28,223 nucleotides of DNA from CAYSBE01 sp044337585 (GTDB lineage Bacteria > Bacteroidota > Bacteroidia > UKL13-3): assembly GCA_044337585.1 (NCBI GenBank), contig JBIINH010000010.1:1-28223 (forward strand), in the 5' to 3' direction. The translations under genes were made by a program, and so were the position numbers. The first letter of the stretch is position 1, and each line of letters starts with the position of its first letter. The notes under the pieces are model-generated. The model had not been told where the DNA came from and searched no databases. It worked only from the letters and a program-made list of their open reading frames with translations. Of this stretch, positions 25,101 to 28,223 are shown in pieces.

Positions 25101-25954
25101 CTATTTTTCCTGATACCACTACCGATTTGCCATCTAGAAATGTATACGTTCAATTTACGCCTGAGTTGAATATTTTTGGACCCGACTCTATTTGCCCTAA
25201 TGAAGAGACAATATTTTATGTAAGCGGAGACCCAATCTATACGGCTTACACCTGGTATTTTTCAGCAACAGACTCAACAAACAAGCAATTTCCTGATTCA
25301 ACTATTACTTACATATACACCGATCCAGGGGTTTATGGCATACGTGTTTTGCCATATACCACAATGTTTACAGAATGTGCCGATACTCCATTTAAAGAAA
25401 TTGTAGTATTGGGTGTGCAAGCAGGATTTGATATTGATGAAACTAAAGCGCCAAGTTATCAATTTAGCAACACTGCACAGGGGGCAGTAAGGTATGAGTG
25501 GTATGATAAAAAAGGGGTAATGGTGAATCCATTTTCAACAGCATTAAATCCAACATATAATTACAAAGGTGATAGTTTTAGTTTTGTGATTTGTCAAGTA
25601 GTTTATAATCCAGAAGATTGTTGGGACTCGATTTGTCGAGAGGTTTTTTATTATTCAGATGTAAAAATTCCAAATGTGTTTACACCGGGAAATGATGACA
25701 ACACAAATGATGCATTTGATATTGAAATTGCAGGGGAGAAGAAATATGAATTGGTCATTTATAACCGATGGGGTGGACTTGTATTTAAAGGAGATAAAGA
25801 CGGATTGGGCAATGATGGCGTGAATTGGAATGGCAAAACAAACAACGAAGGAGAGGAGTGTCCGTCAGGGGTGTATTACTACGTTTTTAAATACCAATTT
25901 ATGACGGATGAAAAAGACAGAGAGGTAAATGGAACTGTAACGATAATTAGGTAA
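22133..25954 (+). CDS. Large PKD-repeat secreted protein with type B T9SS sorting domain
   Basis: The 1273-residue protein has a signal peptide (MRKLLLLFLSISLSQLVWS, then Q). PKD-type beta-sandwich repeats follow along its length, each with a W-x-x-GD core, for example YNWNLGD, WTWFFDDG, RLWDFGD, WWDIGDG, WYWDFGD and WTWYFGD, and a GxY strand pair after it. By eye it has about 37 cysteines, many in short GC/CY contexts, suggesting extracellular disulfides. The last ~95 residues (IPNVFTPGNDDNTNDAF, VIYNRWGGLVF, WNGKTNNEGE, CPSGVYYYVFKY) are a type B sorting domain, so the T9SS exports it. The start is GTG 22133, overlapping an out-of-frame ATG-TGA. It has an adjacent paralogue 8 nt downstream. 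No PorP/SprF gene is next to it in the window. Function: probably surface adhesion or matrix. Confidence 0.88.
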   Translation: MRKLLLLFLSISLSQLVWSQTCEILATTKVVCIGNTVTLSVVVSGGTPVSYNWNLGDASTSTQPVVVHSYLATGTYTPTVVINLLGGGTCNATGSAIQVVALPLVNYTILSPDTICYKFNSLCIKDLSTAGPSGAPINQRIWQLNNGYIQIDALPFAQTICYENTTDFFGRSYDMLLEITDTNGCVSRLTKNDSVYLLPRNQEIGFVLTNVLGCDTTRATFINSSLFPQSQAKSWTWFFDDGTFDNSSTRWTNFTHKYFIPGTYSPALVITDRNNCVDTFKLNNGVTHLAADSFLQVISKSSPPSRCYSNQVWDFVNAGPGSKNWYIFKDNVQIDSLFGFAEWENFTFKTCGQYRVRVKGNYANCNWTKDTLIDIFGPKAIIENDTAKVLNRNQCQIHDTIYFKSPVPYLSCHNLNPKMYRLWDFGDAFAPPCTTDTKNNINVGVNCRYSKDSLNVKHRYYDGKEDCYRATLFMMDSITGCSHSDTVAISLSPPDAGWDSTITPARPGLYYKGQKCLNTILEFYLDSVLPYCGFEKAWINWDTACNPKSWILQDTTITKLTKVSHIYTDHCNPNGDVVVGLVLRNGKDAFGNYCYDTAYYPFFHFIKKNPQFNFIKFSACPPYNLQLKLTDTVQPNLEYVYWLIERVENGSSFKIKDTTQRMNGDSLILPISVNLPNNGSYRIFIAMKDIDGCLQGFSQSLSLGFKMEIGVDKQVQCLGVPFTLYDNVRYYLPFDFDVVNPRNYWAEADRVAAGKELLWWDIGDGNGFSIQGSNPLVNYSKPGIYTIKLVAKDSLNCYDTLVYTNFIEVVHPDARIWTADSVFLCAPQIVAFRDSSVFLDSTGAITTSVPDQINAWYWDFGDNKQPRILPNPAHNFTSNGIFNVMFVITTLQGCKDTAYKQISIKGPEPSFEMSDTLGCMPFEITFDNTTAKKLLSWTWYFGDSNNTILSTQSDSSYTFTYSKPGIYKVRLLGIDTLRNPSTGNLITCTAIFPDTTTDLPSRNVYVQFTPELNIFGPDSICPNEETIFYVSGDPIYTAYTWYFSATDSTNKQFPDSTITYIYTDPGVYGIRVLPYTTMFTECADTPFKEIVVLGVQAGFDIDETKAPSYQFSNTAQGAVRYEWYDKKGVMVNPFSTALNPTYNYKGDSFSFVICQVVYNPEDCWDSICREVFYYSDVKIPNVFTPGNDDNTNDAFDIEIAGEKKYELVIYNRWGGLVFKGDKDGLGNDGVNWNGKTNNEGEECPSGVYYYVFKYQFMTDEKDREVNGTVTIIR

Positions 25955-25962
25955 AATTTCAT

Positions 25963-28223
25963 ATGTATAGGGTTAAGCACATATATATATTAGTATTTAT
26001 GTTGTTTTTATTTATGCATAATGTAAAGGCCCAAACATGCTCAGTGCTGGTATCTTCCGATACTATTTGTTTAGGCAATACCGTTTTTTACTCTGTTTCG
26101 GTTTCAGGTGGTACTCCCGTTTCGTTTTCTTGGAATTTTGGAGATGGCAATACTGCGACACTTCCCATTGTTTCGCATACTTATGCTGCAATAGGTTTAT
26201 ATAATGCAAGTGTATCTGTGTCGTTTGCAGGTGGTGCAACTTGTACAGCACAATCGGTTGGTGTACGTGTTGTACATTTGCCTGAAGTTAATTTCTCAGT
26301 TACTACAGCTGACACAGTTTGTTACTTTCAGAATTTACTTACGATAATTGACAGTTCCAAATCAGGTTTGTCTGGAAGTCCACTAACGCAGCGCGTTTTT
26401 CAACTTAATAATGGTTTTCTGCAAATTGATACTCCACCGTTTAATCGTGTTATAAATTATACGAATAGTTCCGACATTTTTGGTTGGAGCTACAACGTAC
26501 TGATAGAAGTGACCGACAAAAATGGTTGTGTTAATAAAAAAGAGTTAACCAATGTGTCATACTTACGTCCACAATTACCGGTGCCTGATTTTATACTTGA
26601 TATAGATAAAAAATGTGACAGTACATCAGTTGTGTTTTTCAACACAATACCCATAAAGCCAAATGTAGTAACCCGTTTTGTGTGGGATTTTGGTAACGGG
26701 AAAATGGATTCAGTAAATTGGGCAATTGCACAACAAACATATCGGGCCACGTCACTTGCAACGGCAATATATTCTCCGCGATTAACCTTTTATGATAATT
26801 TTGGATGCAGCCAAACCAACTTCATAACCAAATTTGTAATACCCGTATATCTTGATTCAACATTTGAATTTACAATACAAGGCAGACCTTTAACCACTCG
26901 TTGTTTCAATGGCGGAGGAGAATTTTTGTTTAAAAACAATTCAACAGTAGACGGAATTTATAGGATATACCAAGACTCCATTTTACTAGATACATTTATT
27001 GCGCAAAGGGGTTTCCCATTTGATCCAACATTGGTATATAAATTTCCGAATTGCGGCAAGTATAGGATCACGTATGAGGTAGCTTATGAAACGTGCAGTT
27101 TATTTGTGGATACCAATGTGCACATATTTGGTCCGAGAGTAATTTTTGAAGATGAGGATACCAAAATATTAGGGCGTTATCAATGCGAAATACATGATTC
27201 GGTTTACTTTACTCCTCCGGGCAATTACCTTTCATGTCACTATCAAAACGGAGGAATGAAATGGCTATGGGATTTTGGAGACCCATTTGCGGCACCATGT
27301 ACTACTGACACTAGAAATGGAATTAACGTAGGACTGAATTGTAATTTCTCAAAAGATTCCAGTGGGGTGTCTCATCGGTATAGCGATGGTAGAGAGGGTT
27401 GTTACACCACAAAACTTACAATTATTGATACCACCACCGGATGTATTGACGTTGGAAGCATACAAATTTCATTGTTGCCTCCCAATGCAGGAGCAGTTTC
27501 TCCATTGCGTGGATTGAAATGGGAACATGAATATAGAGACAAGGATTCAAGTAAACTATGTCCATTTGATCGCTTTAGATTTTTATTTGACGAGCTTTAC
27601 CCAAAGTGTGGAATTGAAGAAGGTTGGCTTCAATTTGATTCGGCCTGTGGAGGAAAATGGCATCGTATTGATTCGCTGAAGAAAATAGATTACATTCATT
27701 TTTATAGCAATCAATGTGATACAACAGGAGTTATAAAGGTGGGACTAATAACTCGTGGGGGCAAAAACAGAAACGGAGATTATTGCTACGATACTGTTTA
27801 TTATCCAATGTTTTTTATGATACCTAAAAATCCTGATTTTACTTTTCGTATTCAAAAGAATTGTCCAACATATGAAGTGGAAATAACACCGAATAGCATA
27901 TTTCACTATGGTAATTTTGCTGTATACTTTGGATTAGTAGATACTGATTCATTACTGGTGCTTGATAATACATATACTATACCTAGTCCCATTATTCTTC
28001 GTACAAATCGTTCAGGTTTGTTTCCAATTAACGGTGTCCGCATGTCTGTTGTGGATTCATTGGGTTGCTCGTTGTTATTTGGTTACCCAATAGGATTGGG
28101 TACAGAAAGAAAAATGAAAAGTAACAAGCCAAGTTATTGTGTGGGCGATACAGTTATTATTTCTTCTGATATAAATTACATATATTATACTATTGACTCA
28201 ATACCTGAACGTTATTGGGAAGA
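25963..28223 (+). CDS. Paralogous PKD-repeat secreted protein (3' end outside window)
   Basis: From the ATG at 25963 the frame stays open for 753 codons to the window edge. It begins with a signal peptide (MYRVKHIYILVFMLFLFMHN, cleavage near KA-Q) and is clearly a homologue of the preceding protein. It shares SGGTPVSF, SWNFGDGN, QLNNGFLQID, WDFGDPFAAPCTTDT, the CYDTVYYPMFF segment and most cysteine positions in the same order. PKD cores SWNFGDG, FVWDFGNG and LWDFGD are seen. Only 8 nt separate it from the upstream stop, so the pair is one transcription unit. A type B sorting domain is expected beyond the window by analogy, but is not seen. It arose most likely by tandem duplication, now well diverged. 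Confidence 0.85.
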   Translation, partial: MYRVKHIYILVFMLFLFMHNVKAQTCSVLVSSDTICLGNTVFYSVSVSGGTPVSFSWNFGDGNTATLPIVSHTYAAIGLYNASVSVSFAGGATCTAQSVGVRVVHLPEVNFSVTTADTVCYFQNLLTIIDSSKSGLSGSPLTQRVFQLNNGFLQIDTPPFNRVINYTNSSDIFGWSYNVLIEVTDKNGCVNKKELTNVSYLRPQLPVPDFILDIDKKCDSTSVVFFNTIPIKPNVVTRFVWDFGNGKMDSVNWAIAQQTYRATSLATAIYSPRLTFYDNFGCSQTNFITKFVIPVYLDSTFEFTIQGRPLTTRCFNGGGEFLFKNNSTVDGIYRIYQDSILLDTFIAQRGFPFDPTLVYKFPNCGKYRITYEVAYETCSLFVDTNVHIFGPRVIFEDEDTKILGRYQCEIHDSVYFTPPGNYLSCHYQNGGMKWLWDFGDPFAAPCTTDTRNGINVGLNCNFSKDSSGVSHRYSDGREGCYTTKLTIIDTTTGCIDVGSIQISLLPPNAGAVSPLRGLKWEHEYRDKDSSKLCPFDRFRFLFDELYPKCGIEEGWLQFDSACGGKWHRIDSLKKIDYIHFYSNQCDTTGVIKVGLITRGGKNRNGDYCYDTVYYPMFFMIPKNPDFTFRIQKNCPTYEVEITPNSIFHYGNFAVYFGLVDTDSLLVLDNTYTIPSPIILRTNRSGLFPINGVRMSVVDSLGCSLLFGYPIGLGTERKMKSNKPSYCVGDTVIISSDINYIYYTIDSIPERYWE

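Noticed and set aside
26063..26750. Minus-strand open frames opposite the second PKD protein
   Set aside because: The plus-strand frame is open for over 750 codons and homologous to its neighbour; the opposite frames are shadows.

Overview
The window reads as chromosomal DNA of a free-living member of the Bacteroidota (a Chitinophagales/Sphingobacteriales-like lineage is my guess). The grounds are two kinds of type IX secretion (T9SS) sorting domain, a PorP/SprF protein next to an OmpA-family protein, a bacillithiol deacetylase, AT-rich DNA and promoters resembling the Bacteroidota -7 element TAnnTTTG. No tRNA, rRNA, CRISPR array, transposase or phage gene was seen, and no convincing intrinsic terminator.

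Layout. (1) 1-4142, plus strand: the 3' end of a repeat-rich surface adhesin with a type B T9SS sorting domain, then a PorP/SprF partner and an OmpA-family periplasmic/outer-membrane protein. This is a compact secretion-and-attachment module. (2) 4232-6857, minus strand: a queuosine-precursor transporter, 3-hydroxyanthranilate dioxygenase, a thiol peroxidase of the GPx family and bacillithiol deacetylase BshB1, probably one or two short transcription units. (3) 6858-7472: about 600 bp without genes, holding a 3 x 21-bp tandem repeat and two and a bit copies of a 164-185 bp repeat. (4) 7473-8315, plus: a metallo-beta-lactamase-fold hydrolase whose stop overlaps the stop of the convergent fdhD. 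(5) 8312-12295, minus: a four-gene operon with a family 4 glycosyltransferase, an unknown polytopic membrane protein, a THEP1-like NTPase fused to MobA, and FdhD. All three junctions can be read as 4-nt start/stop overlaps (ATGA, TTGA, GTGA). (6) 12451-17120, plus: parE and parC of topoisomerase IV, preceded by an inverted pair of DnaA-box-like 9-mers. (7) 17192-20611, plus: a putative lipoprotein and a secreted protein with a type A T9SS sorting domain. (8) 20683-21987, minus: mtaB, a tRNA methylthiotransferase. (9) 22133-28223, plus: two adjacent, paralogous, cysteine-rich PKD-repeat proteins; the first ends in a type B sorting domain and the second runs off the window.

How the parts relate. 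Three of the longest proteins are T9SS cargo, and PorP/SprF and the OmpA protein are likely parts of the route for the first. The Mo-cofactor genes (MobA, FdhD) imply a molybdenum enzyme, probably formate dehydrogenase, encoded elsewhere. The least explained items are the NTPase-MobA fusion with its membrane-protein neighbour, and the repeat cassette in the gene-free stretch. Several genes start 5-8 nt after a -7-like box, which suggests leaderless or nearly leaderless transcripts. I found no defence, conflict or other wholly new multi-gene system that I could defend from sequence alone.
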